Shown here: positions 9,101 to 15,738 of the stretch, piece by piece | Layout of the letters: the number at the start of each line of letters is the position of its first letter | Numbering within the stretch: the stretch's first letter is position 1 | Assembly (NCBI GenBank): GCA_016795385.1 | Contig: JAEUHI010000009.1 | Location: forward strand, 1 to 38,563 | DNA: 38,563 nt | Direction of reading: 5' to 3' | Source: Verrucomicrobiales bacterium | GTDB taxonomy: Bacteria > Verrucomicrobiota > Verrucomicrobiia > Verrucomicrobiales > DEV007 | Translations under genes and position numbers: made by a program | Notes under the pieces: generated by a model | The model's database searches: none | The model's input: the letters and a program-made list of their open reading frames with translations, nothing else | Told to the model about the DNA's origin: nothing

Positions 9101-9756
9101 CCGCCCTCGAAGAAGGCCCCTTGAAATCGCAGCTCCGCGAACTCGGCGAGCGGCTCGACGGACACCGCAAGCGGCAGCAGGCCCTGCATCCCCACCTTAC
9201 CCTCACCGGCATCTACAACGTCCTCGAAAAACTCCGCGCCGGCGAAGCCCTCAACGCGAAGGAAAAGCAGATCCACGACGACGGCCTCGTCACCCTCCTC
9301 CGCCAGATCCACGACGAGATCGACGCCGCCGTGCTCTCCGCGTACGGTTGGGATGACTTGCGGAGCGCGGACACTCTTGTCCGCAACCCGGAAGCCTTCG
9401 AAGAGGAACTCCTCACCCGCCTCGTCGCCCTCAACCACGAACGCGCCGCCGAGGAAAAGCGCGGCCTCGTCCGCTGGCTGCGTCCCGAGTATCAGAATCC
9501 GGCCGCCGCCAACGCCGCGCCGGTCAAAGAGCAATCCGAGATCGAGCTGCCGGAGGCGGGCAAGAGTGCCCCCGCTCCCGTCTCCACCCTCCCCTGGCCC
9601 GACAAACTCCCAGAACAGGTCGCCCGCATCCGCTCCCTCCTCCCCGAAACCGGCCCCCATCCCGCCGCCCTCTCCGCCCGCTTCGGACGGGCCAACAAAA
9701 AGCGCGAGGATCAGATCGCCGCCATCCTCGAGACCCTGCGTGGGTTGGGGTTGTGA
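6163..9756 (+). CDS. MmeI-like type IIL fused restriction endonuclease/DNA methyltransferase
   Basis: A single 1197-aa polypeptide predicted both to methylate and to cleave DNA using S-adenosylmethionine. The N-terminal PD-(D/E)XK nuclease site is D72 with E82-T-K84; I recall nearly the same spacing in MmeI. A helical spacer follows, with a Lys/Ala/Glu-rich stretch at about 400-445. The methyltransferase core shows motif I DPACGT (462-467) and motif IV NPPF (627-630). The target-recognition region (about 785-960) is markedly poorer in GC than the rest of the gene. The C-terminus ends in a small helical domain (ALSARFGRANKKREDQI). I chose ATG 6163 over the in-frame GTG at 6148, which is formed by a heptamer repeat; neither has a clear ribosome binding site. 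One enzyme of this family can serve as a complete restriction-modification system, so no partner gene is needed. Specificity cannot be read from the sequence. Confidence 0.88.
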   Translation: MPDPVDQFIARWEASGAAEKANYALFLTELCDLLDVPRPDPTSPDPAKNRYVFERAVTRVAPDGTSSSGFIDLYKAGHFVLETKQGANDPLTTGLTEAGYSDPGSKAKTGHGKRGSAAFDRALERAYHQARGYITSLPSADGRPPFLIVCDVGHSLDLYAEFTGTGGHYERFPDPRSHRITLADLRRPEIRERLRLVWTDPHSLDPSKKAAEVTRDIADRLARLAKSLEGDGHDPQTIAGFLQRCLFTMFAEDVGLLPEDAFHDLLAKLDGSPQGFPVLIGQLWKEMATGTSYSTLLFREIAHFNGGLFEDTTALPLSKSQLAMLVDASRTDWSQVEPSIFGTLVTRALDPRERHKLGAHYTPRSYVERLVRPTIIDPLREEWDAVRIAAASLHREADQLDDEADAGEEKAKVLLAAGKSDAAKKTGAAANKLRAEAKKKDAEALKLVTGFHRSLCQLRILDPACGTANFLYVTLELLKRLEAEVLELLTALGGDATFEMEGHKIRPQQFLGIEISNSAAKIAELVLWIGYFQWQRKTTGKADTNDRPLLPRDKPIECRDAVLAYEEKIPRRDPETGAVVQIWDGHSTKPHPVTGKEVPDESARIVVYDYVNPRRAEWPEADYIVGNPPFIGASRMREALGDGYTEALRKAWKGSVPESADFVMNWWAQAAELVAKGKVKRFGFITTNSIHQTFNRRVLEPFLADAKRPLHLGYAIPDHPWVDSADGAAVRIAMTVAAGGKKEGLLEKVVGEVTQEGGENDVTLLGRAGVIAANLQVGADLTATTELLSNLNISSRGHELGSAGFIVTKEQAQSLGLGRVPGIESVIRPYVNGRDLTERSRGVMLIDAHGLDEETLRSQFPEVYQHLQNAVLPERKTNRDPRLARFWWLHRRSREELRSMARDLNRFIATVETSKHRVFAFLDKSIVPDNKLIVTAHSDAYVIAVLSSQIHVTWSLATGSRLEDRPVYVKTTCFETFPFPALEEGPLKSQLRELGERLDGHRKRQQALHPHLTLTGIYNVLEKLRAGEALNAKEKQIHDDGLVTLLRQIHDEIDAAVLSAYGWDDLRSADTLVRNPEAFEEELLTRLVALNHERAAEEKRGLVRWLRPEYQNPAAANAAPVKEQSEIELPEAGKSAPAPVSTLPWPDKLPEQVARIRSLLPETGPHPAALSARFGRANKKREDQIAAILETLRGLGL

Positions 9757-9980
9757 GGTGCGGTCGCGAGACTCTCCCGTGATTCGTTCGACTTCGGCGT
9801 CAGGAAACTGCCTTGGTCGCGTGGTTCATTCCCCGCCCGCACCCGCGAAGACAAGTCCCGAATCGCCTCACTCCCAACCCCGGGTGCGGGGCAGAATTGT
9901 CAGTCTGCGCCGGAAACACGATGAATCTTGGGGAGTTAAGAATGTCTGGTTCCATCTACGGCAAATTTTGAAGCTGAATC
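9757..9980. other. Intergenic stretch without recognised features
   Basis: This follows the restriction-methylation stop codon. I see no gene and no terminator with a T run. It leads directly into the first ~100-bp palindromic element. Confidence 0.4.
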
Positions 9981-10083
9981 GTCCCGGCGGGACGAAAGAC
10001 GGTAGCCGGTGGTGGAGCGCAGCGGAACCACCGGTCAACCACGCGAGGAAACGGTTGCGCCCGGGAGGGGCGCGAGAAGCCTC
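9981..10083 (+). repeat. ~100-bp palindromic element, copy A
   Basis: Three hairpins in order: GTCCCGGCGGGAC (9981-9993), a central stem CCGGTGGT/ACCACCGG within 10001-10034, and GCGCCC/GGGCGC (10057-10073). The central 34 bp match the reverse complement of 10268-10301 at 33 of 34 positions, and the flanks also align. This looks like a mobile or structured intergenic repeat of REP/MITE type. Confidence 0.7.
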
Positions 10084-10216
10084 CGGAGTCTCCTCGACGC
10101 ACCCTCTGGTTTTCACCACGAAGCGCGGGCCTACGTCACCATCGGACACAAACCTTTCACGAGGAGGATCGGCGCGGCGGGGTGAAGTTTGAAGAAAAAC
10201 GGCTCTCGTGAGCGGG
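10084..10216. other. Spacer between inverted elements
   Basis: About 130 bp between the two oppositely oriented repeat elements. No gene, promoter or tRNA is recognised. The open frames crossing it have no family resemblance. Confidence 0.35.
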
Positions 10217-10322
10217 TCCGCTTCTTCCGCCCCTCCGGGGCGGGGTTCTCTTTTCCGGGCTGGTGGTCCGGTGGTTCCGCTTCGCTCCACCACCGGCTAC
10301 CTTCTTTGGCCCCTCCGGGGCC
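10217..10322 (-). repeat. ~100-bp palindromic element, copy B (inverted)
   Basis: This is the same architecture as copy A on the opposite strand: CGCCCCTCCGGGGCG (10228-10242), the central 34-bp hairpin (10268-10301), and GGCCCCTCCGGGGCC (10308-10322). The outer boxes are better palindromes than in copy A. Together the two copies could fold into one large stem-loop if transcribed through. Confidence 0.7.
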
Positions 10323-10407
10323 TATACCCGTTTCCTCCGCCGATGACGGTTGTTTTCCCCAGCCGGGATGGACGGCTTGGCGTGACTTTTTTGCCCTGCC
10401 CCCCCCA

Positions 10408-10497
10408 ACCCTCTCCGCCCGCTTCGGCCGGGCGAACGAGAAACGCCAAGAGCAGATCAAAGGGATTGTCGAGACCCTGCGCGGGTTGGGTTTGTGA
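10408..10497 (+). pseudogene. 3'-end remnant of a second MmeI-like gene
   Basis: This stretch encodes TLSARFGRANEKRQEQIKG and onward to ETLRGLGL and a stop. It aligns without gaps to the last 29 residues of the intact enzyme ending at 9756, with 22 of 29 residues identical. No upstream part of the enzyme is present; the frame instead runs back into the palindromic elements. The divergence argues against a very recent duplication and favours a leftover from a different allele. Confidence 0.7.
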
Positions 10498-10508
10498 GAT
10501 TGGACATC

Positions 10509-10541
10509 TTGACATCAGCAACCTTTGGCATCATGATGCCA
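10509..10541 (+). promoter_or_regulatory. vapBC promoter and palindromic operator
   Basis: A consensus -35 TTGACA (10509-10514) is followed after 17 bp by CATGAT (10532-10537), a four-of-six match to the -10 consensus. A perfect 16-bp palindrome, TGGCATCATGATGCCA (10526-10541), covers the -10 and ends 2 bp before the vapB ATG. VapB antitoxins usually repress their own operon by binding such sites. The expected transcription start (about 10544) coincides with the ATG, so the mRNA may be leaderless. Confidence 0.6.
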
Positions 10542-10543
10542 TC

Positions 10544-10819
10544 ATGAGAACGACGGTGACGCTTGATCCTGACGTGGAGCAGCGCCTGCGCGAAACCGCG
10601 CTGCGGACACGGCGGCCTTTCAAGCGTGTCCTCAACGAGGCCCTGCGGAGCGCTCTCGATGCCCAGGAGCCTCCCTCGGCCGGGCGGTTTGAGGTGAAGG
10701 CCCGCCCCATGGGTCTGCGCGCCGGTTTCGACCCCACCGGCTTCAACCGCCTCGCGGATGAACTGGAGGCGGAAGCCTTTCTGGAAACGACGCGGAAGCT
10801 TCAAGAAGCGTCCCGATGA
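10544..10819 (+). CDS. vapB: VapB-type antitoxin
   Basis: A 91-aa protein. The N-terminal half (MRTTVTLDPDVEQRLRETA, then a second helix to about residue 40) has the ribbon-helix-helix pattern of DNA-binding antitoxins. The Pro/Arg-rich C-terminal half is the part that usually wraps around and neutralises the PIN toxin. I chose ATG 10544 because the fold begins there and a palindromic operator lies directly upstream; the reading frame extends further 5' only through repeat DNA. The stop overlaps the vapC start by four bases (ATGA), as expected for a coupled toxin-antitoxin operon. Confidence 0.85.
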   Translation: MRTTVTLDPDVEQRLRETALRTRRPFKRVLNEALRSALDAQEPPSAGRFEVKARPMGLRAGFDPTGFNRLADELEAEAFLETTRKLQEASR

Positions 10820-11244
10820 TCATTCCCGACGCGAATTTGCTGCTCTACGCCTACGACGAGAGCAGTCCCTTCCATGAACGGGCGAAAGCCTGGTGCGAGG
10901 AAGTGATGAGCGGTCCGTCTCCACTCTCCCTGCTGCCGGCGGTGGTGTTCGGGTTCGTTCGCATCGCCACCCATCCCCGGGTCTTCAAGGATCCCCTCTC
11001 GGTGTCCGAGGCGGCCGATCACGTCCGCTCCTGGCTGGCGAGGCGGCACGTCCAGCTCCACGAGATGTTGCCGGAGGACGTGGCGTGCGCCCTGGGCCTT
11101 CTGGAAGCGGCGGGCACCGCGGGGAACCTGACCACCGACGCCCAGATCGCCGCAGTCGCTCTCCGACTCGACGCCGAGGTCCACACCACCGATCTCGATT
11201 TCGGCCGCTTTCCGAAGGTGCGCTGTCTCAATCCCTTGAGGTAG
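10816..11244 (+). CDS. vapC: VapC-type PIN-domain toxin ribonuclease
   Basis: A 142-aa PIN-domain protein, the normal length for the family, predicted to cleave RNA when freed from VapB. Conserved acidic residues visible are D5 (IPDANLLLYAYD), D108 (TTDAQIAA) and D126/D128 (TTDLDFGRF), which would coordinate the catalytic metal. The usual glutamate in the second helix region is not obvious; PAVVFGFVRIATHPRVF (from residue 41) occupies that place, as in a VapC subgroup with a hydrophobic stretch there. It overlaps vapB by ATGA. It sits next to the restriction-methylation gene, making a small defence or stabilisation module. The RNA target is unknown. Confidence 0.87.
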   Translation: MIIPDANLLLYAYDESSPFHERAKAWCEEVMSGPSPLSLLPAVVFGFVRIATHPRVFKDPLSVSEAADHVRSWLARRHVQLHEMLPEDVACALGLLEAAGTAGNLTTDAQIAAVALRLDAEVHTTDLDFGRFPKVRCLNPLR

Positions 11245-11253
11245 GGGTGCGTC

Positions 11254-11274
11254 GTGACCCATGACCCGTGACTC
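11254..11274. repeat. Three GTGACCC-like heptamers between convergent genes
   Basis: GTGACCC, ATGACCC and GTGACTC follow each other in the 35-bp gap between the vapC stop and the stop of the kinase gene. No hairpin terminator is visible in this gap. Confidence 0.6.
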
Positions 11275-11279
11275 CCCTC

Positions 11280-14200
11280 CTACCGCTCCCCCACATACTC
11301 CCGTCCCCATCGCGCGTAAAAATCCTCCCCGATCAATCCGGCGAGGCGGACGCGCATTTCCAGCCAGCGATTCCGGGGCTGGTGGACGAGGCGGTTCGAT
11401 TCGGTGACGCTGAGACCGGCGACAGCCTCCAGCAACTCCGGCAACCACTCCGGCGCGGGCACGGGCGGGGCCGGGAAATCCCAGCGGAGGAAATCGCGGC
11501 TCGCGGTGCCGTGCAGGACGCTCCGCCCATCGGGGCTGAAGGTGGTGTGCATGCCCTGGCTGAAAAAGCCGATTCCGATCCCGGTCGGGTGCGGCTGCAG
11601 CAGGGTCAGCGGCTCGCCCGTGTCGCTTTCCCAAAGACGCTGGCCGAGGTGATCCTCGGTGACGAGCCGCGTTCCATCGGGGCTGAACCTGGCATGCCGC
11701 AGGGCCGAGTCATGGCGCATCGGATCCCCGATCGGCTCACCGGTGGCGGCGTGCCAGAGGGTCGCCGCGCCGGAGCGATCCGCGGTCAAGACGCGGGTGT
11801 CATCGGGACTGAACTCGGCGTAGGCGACCTCGCCGTCGTGCCGCAGTTCCGGTCCGCGCGGCTCGCCCGTCCGGGCGTCGCGGATGCGGGCGGTGCGGTC
11901 GTGCGAGGCGGTGACGATCCACTTTCCATCGTGGCTGAAACGGACGGAGACAAACTCATCGTCGGCCTCGATCACCGGGGCAATGGGCTGGCCGGTCGTG
12001 GCATCGCTGAGGAGGCAACGCCCGTCCTCGCCCGCCGTCGCGACGAATCGCCCATCCGGCGAAACCTCGACGCAGTTCAGCGGGGCCTGGTGCGCGGGCA
12101 GGTTCACCAGCACCTCTGCCGTCGCGACCTCGCGCACCGCGACCTCGCCCGAGGTGAGGCCGATCACGACCCGCTCGCCATCCGGGAAAAGCCGGACGCT
12201 CTCCACGGATCCGATTTCCACCGGCCCGAAAATGCGACGACGCTCCGCCGCGGACCAGAGGCTGTATTCCCCCGTGGTGCTCACGACGAGAAAGCGATCC
12301 CCATCCGGCAGAAAACCCATGCCCCTCGCCCAGCCTTTGATTCTCGAGTCCGGCAGCGTAAAAGGGACTTCATTCCCCACCTGCATCACGAGGCCGCCGC
12401 TGACGCCATTCCCCACCCACATCCCTCCATCGGGGCTCCAGGCCACGGAACTGGCCGTCCCCGCGAGAGGATCCGCAAATCGCAGAGGTCGACGCCCGCG
12501 AGGCTTGAGATCCCAGAGCCGCGCGGTGCCACCCCGGGGATTCGACCGGTCGTTCCACGGACGATTCACCACCAGCAGCTTCACTCCGTCGGGGCAATGC
12601 GCGCTGCCGATCACCGCCTCGCGATGGAGGATGGGCGCGGCCGCGGGCAGTCCGCTGGGGAGATCCCAGCGTCGCGTGACCCCGTCGTGACCGCCGGTGA
12701 TCAGGGTCCTGCCGTCCGGCGAAAACACCACGGAACTGCAGGCATAGTGGTGCCGCAGCCTTGGCGTGATGGCCCGGCCGTTGGTGGCATCCCAGACGCG
12801 CGCCCAATTGCCCGCCGATCCCCCGGCAAGACGTTTTCCATCCGGACTCCAGGCAAGGGCGAGGAGGCCTCCCAATTCTTCAAACTTCACTTCGCCGGGT
12901 TCCCCTGTCGCCGCATCGCCCATCCAGAAGACCCCTTGTGACCAGGCCGCGAGCCGCGAACCATCCGGACTGGGCACGATCCCCGCGACGCCAGGGAGGG
13001 GAAGGGCGAAAAGCTCTTCACCGTCCCGGGACCATCCTTTGACCCCAACCGTCGAGGCCGTGTAGAGTCGCCCGCCATCCGTGCTCGACGCGAGGGCTTT
13101 CCCGGCAGCGCCGAGATCGAGCCGATGGAGCAAAGCCCCCTTCTCCCAGATCGCCGCGGTGCCGTCGGCCGAGACGGTCGCGAGGCGCTCGCCCGCGTAG
13201 GCCAGCATGATGACGGCTCCACCGTGTGGCAAAGGCGGCGTCAGGGGATCGCCCGTGGCCGCATCCCACTCCCGCGCCGTGCCATCGTCCGATGCCGTCG
13301 CGACGCGCCGTCCGTCCAGGGAAAACTCCACCCAACGCACCGGCCCCGCGTGCCGCATCACCTTCCCCACCGGCTCACTCGTCGCCGCCACCCAGAGGTG
13401 CGCGGTGCCGTCGGATCCGCCCGAGACGACCCTGCTGCCGTCCGGACTCAGCCGCGCCTGCGTCACCACATAAGCCTCGCCATGCGAAATCGGCGGAGCC
13501 ACCGGCGTGGCGAAGCATCCTTGCTCCAGCACCGAGATCGCGAGACTCGCCGCCCGCGGATTCGACGGATCGGCCCGCAGCAATCGCGCGAGTTGGGCCA
13601 TGCCGCCGGACAGCTCGCCGCTGTCGAGCATCTGCACGGCGCGGCGCCATTCCAGCTGCTCGACCGACTTTTGCAGAGCCGCGTTCGACTCCAAGGCGGT
13701 GCGACGCGCCTCCTCGGCGAGACGCCATTGCCAGAAGACCCCGCCGAAACCACCAACCAGCGAAAGCAGAAACAAGCCTAACAAAACCGCCGTTTTTGGC
13801 CGTCGTTTCGCCCAGCGCCAGAGGGCCTCCGGCGTCGTCAGAGGCCGCGCCCGGATCGGCTCGCCGCGCGCGAAGCGCTCCAGATCCTCCGCCAAGGCAA
13901 GCGCGGAGACGTAGCGGCGGGCGGGTTCCTTCTCGAGGCACTTCAAGCAAATTGTCTCGAGATCGCGGTGCACCTCGGTGATTTTCGCCGGCGTTTCCTC
14001 GACGACCTTCCGCGCCGTGGCGATGGGACTGTCGGCCACGAAGGGCGGGCGACCCGCGAGCATTTCATACAGCACCGCGCCGAGGCCGTAGACGTCGGTC
14101 AGGGTCGTCTCATCCGCGCGCCGTCCCTCGGCCTGCTCCGGGGCCATGTAGCTGGGACTGCCGAGGATCTGCCGCGTCAGGGTCAGCCCGCTGTCGACCT

Positions 14201-14834
14201 CGCGATAGAGCCGCGCGAGACCGAAGTCGGTCACCTGCGGCTCCTCGTTTTCATCGAGGAGCAGGTTCGAGGGTTTCAGATCGCGGTGGAGCACGCCATG
14301 CTCGTGCGCGTGCGCGATCGCCCTCGCCACCGTGGCCATCATCGTGGCGATGCGGCGGGAACGGCCCGCGGTCGGCAACTCGCGCGCCCAATCGGCGACG
14401 TTTCGCTTGCCCGGCACGAGGCGCATCGAAAAGAAGTGACCGGTCTCCTCCTCGCCGATCTCGTAGACGGGGACGATGTTGGGGTGTTTCAGTCCGGCCG
14501 CGGCGCTGGCTTCGTTGTGGAAACGCTGCACCGCCTCGTCCGTGGCGAGATCGCCCGAGACCAACATCTTCAACGCGACCTCGCGACCCAGCGCGATCTG
14601 CCTCGCCCGGTAGACGACCCCCATGCCGCCCCTCGCGATCTCCTCGATCAGTTCGTAGCCGGCGATACGGCGCTTCTGGCCATCGACGATGAGATCATCC
14701 GCGGGCAGGTCGCGGTCCAGCCCCGAACCACTCGCGAAGCCCAGGAGGCAACGCGGACACTGACCGAAAGGCGCGTTCGGCGCGATCGGCTCCCGGCAGG
14801 TCGGGCAAAGGGAACTGTCGGATGATCGAGGCAT
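11280..14834 (-). CDS. Zinc-ribbon Ser/Thr protein kinase with WD40 repeats
   Basis: A 1184-aa membrane-anchored sensor kinase. An N-terminal zinc ribbon (C10-x2-C13, C26-x2-C29) precedes a complete Hanks-type kinase domain: Gly loop IARGGMG (66-72), K89, E108, HRD 183-185 with K187 and N190, DFG 203-205, and an APEQ motif. A single hydrophobic segment (about 345-365, AVLLGLFLLSLVGGFGGVFW) separates the cytoplasmic kinase from a long WD40 region (about 430-1110, repeated SPDGSRV..GGSDGTAHLW patterns) that would lie outside the membrane and fold into one or two propellers. All catalytic residues are present. I chose ATG 14834 over the in-frame TTG at 14858. The gene follows an ECF sigma factor by 76 bp on the same strand, so the two are probably cotranscribed. 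The substrate is unknown; the sigma factor is a natural candidate. Confidence 0.9.
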   Translation of the reverse strand: MPRSSDSSLCPTCREPIAPNAPFGQCPRCLLGFASGSGLDRDLPADDLIVDGQKRRIAGYELIEEIARGGMGVVYRARQIALGREVALKMLVSGDLATDEAVQRFHNEASAAAGLKHPNIVPVYEIGEEETGHFFSMRLVPGKRNVADWARELPTAGRSRRIATMMATVARAIAHAHEHGVLHRDLKPSNLLLDENEEPQVTDFGLARLYREVDSGLTLTRQILGSPSYMAPEQAEGRRADETTLTDVYGLGAVLYEMLAGRPPFVADSPIATARKVVEETPAKITEVHRDLETICLKCLEKEPARRYVSALALAEDLERFARGEPIRARPLTTPEALWRWAKRRPKTAVLLGLFLLSLVGGFGGVFWQWRLAEEARRTALESNAALQKSVEQLEWRRAVQMLDSGELSGGMAQLARLLRADPSNPRAASLAISVLEQGCFATPVAPPISHGEAYVVTQARLSPDGSRVVSGGSDGTAHLWVAATSEPVGKVMRHAGPVRWVEFSLDGRRVATASDDGTAREWDAATGDPLTPPLPHGGAVIMLAYAGERLATVSADGTAAIWEKGALLHRLDLGAAGKALASSTDGGRLYTASTVGVKGWSRDGEELFALPLPGVAGIVPSPDGSRLAAWSQGVFWMGDAATGEPGEVKFEELGGLLALAWSPDGKRLAGGSAGNWARVWDATNGRAITPRLRHHYACSSVVFSPDGRTLITGGHDGVTRRWDLPSGLPAAAPILHREAVIGSAHCPDGVKLLVVNRPWNDRSNPRGGTARLWDLKPRGRRPLRFADPLAGTASSVAWSPDGGMWVGNGVSGGLVMQVGNEVPFTLPDSRIKGWARGMGFLPDGDRFLVVSTTGEYSLWSAAERRRIFGPVEIGSVESVRLFPDGERVVIGLTSGEVAVREVATAEVLVNLPAHQAPLNCVEVSPDGRFVATAGEDGRCLLSDATTGQPIAPVIEADDEFVSVRFSHDGKWIVTASHDRTARIRDARTGEPRGPELRHDGEVAYAEFSPDDTRVLTADRSGAATLWHAATGEPIGDPMRHDSALRHARFSPDGTRLVTEDHLGQRLWESDTGEPLTLLQPHPTGIGIGFFSQGMHTTFSPDGRSVLHGTASRDFLRWDFPAPPVPAPEWLPELLEAVAGLSVTESNRLVHQPRNRWLEMRVRLAGLIGEDFYARWGREYVGER

Positions 14835-14882
14835 CGTGTCTTTTCTCTTCTCACCCAACGACCTCGTTTCTTTACCAAAATT

Positions 14883-14910
14883 CCGAAATCCGAAATCCCA
14901 AATCCGAAAT
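14883..14910. repeat. Four CCGAAAT heptamers
   Basis: CCGAAAT, CCGAAAT, CCCAAAT and CCGAAAT lie exactly adjacent to the sigma factor stop codon, in the sigma-kinase gap. Confidence 0.7.
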
Positions 14911-15636
14911 TCACCCGACCGCCCGCATCAGTTGCGCGATTTCCTCCTCCACCTCCGCGGGCGAAGCGACGGTCCCGGCGATCTCCTCGCGCAGACGCTC
15001 GCCATAGCGGCGACGCATCCGGAAGACGGCCGTGCCCACGGCCGCGGTGCTCATCCCCAGACGCCTGGCGATCTCGTCATACCCCGGCCGGGTCGAATCT
15101 CCCGCAAGGAAGGGGCGGAGCGCCTCGAAAAGATCACGACGGCCCGCCTCTTCATAGTCTTCCTCCACCCGCCGGAAGACCCGCTCGATCAGGGCGAGCG
15201 CCCAGTTCCGGTCGAAATGCGCCTCGGGGGTGATCGGGTCGCCCGGCTCGAGCCGGTAACGCTCTTCCGCGGCCATGGCATCCAGCGAAAGAGGGGTATT
15301 GCCTCCGCCACGTTTCAGGGCTCGGTCGTGCCGGTGGAGGTTGTTGAGGTAATGCTGCATCGACCCGAGGAGAAACGACCGGAAACGCCCGCGCTCTTCC
15401 TTCGCCCGCCGCAAAGCCCCTCCCTCGAGGAGATGCAGGAAAAAACCTTGCGTCGCATCCTCCGCATCCGGGCCCTCCATCCCGCGGCGCCGGGCAAAGG
15501 CATAGAGGGGATACCAATAATCCCGGCAGAGACTGGCGAGAGCCGCCTGCGCGTCATCCGCCTCCTGCGGACCGCCCGCAAGAAGCACGCGCGACCAGCG
15601 CGTCGTGTGAAAAGCATGGGGCTCGGGCATGGGCAT
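14911..15636 (-). CDS. ECF-type RNA polymerase sigma factor
   Basis: About 241 aa from ATG 15636 (MPMPEPHAFHTTRWS). Region 2 is recognisable as YWYPLYAFARRRG with DAEDATQGFFLHLL. Region 4 is the C-terminal GYDEIARRLGMSTAAVGTAVFRMRRRYGERLREEI helix-turn-helix. An insert-like linker (ERYRLEPGDPITPEAHFDRNWA) between regions 2 and 4 is typical of the PVC-group ECF proteins that lie beside Ser/Thr kinases. The frame is open for 29 further codons upstream, but the family usually begins near the HTTRWS motif. No anti-sigma factor is adjacent, which fits control by the downstream kinase. Its target promoters cannot be read here; the giant protein operon just upstream is a candidate. Confidence 0.88.
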   Translation of the reverse strand: MPMPEPHAFHTTRWSRVLLAGGPQEADDAQAALASLCRDYWYPLYAFARRRGMEGPDAEDATQGFFLHLLEGGALRRAKEERGRFRSFLLGSMQHYLNNLHRHDRALKRGGGNTPLSLDAMAAEERYRLEPGDPITPEAHFDRNWALALIERVFRRVEEDYEEAGRRDLFEALRPFLAGDSTRPGYDEIARRLGMSTAAVGTAVFRMRRRYGERLREEIAGTVASPAEVEEEIAQLMRAVG

Positions 15637-15711
15637 CACGCCACCAAACACCGCCCCGGGCGAAGTTCCAAGCGCCAATCCGATGCGCCAAAACGTGCCC
15701 CCGGGGAGCCG

Positions 15712-15736
15712 CGGAGCCCTCACGGGCCCCGCTCCG
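15712..15736. terminator. GC-rich hairpin after giant gene (weak terminator candidate)
   Basis: CGGAGC and GCTCCG form a 6-bp stem beginning three bases beyond the stop codon of the 3621-aa protein gene. The loop contains a smaller alternative stem (GCCC/GGGC). There is no T run, so it may attenuate rather than terminate transcription into the sigma factor gene. Confidence 0.3.
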
Positions 15737-15738
15737 GA

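Noticed and set aside
10189..10543. Functional gene covering the palindromic element and the enzyme remnant, or an N-terminal extension of VapB
   Set aside because: The upstream part translates repeat DNA. The VapB fold begins at ATG 10544, just after an operator-like palindrome.
11268..12941. 557-codon plus-strand open frame opposite the kinase's WD40 region
   Set aside because: The minus strand carries regular WD40 repeats; the plus frame is Arg/Gly/Ala-rich without homology.
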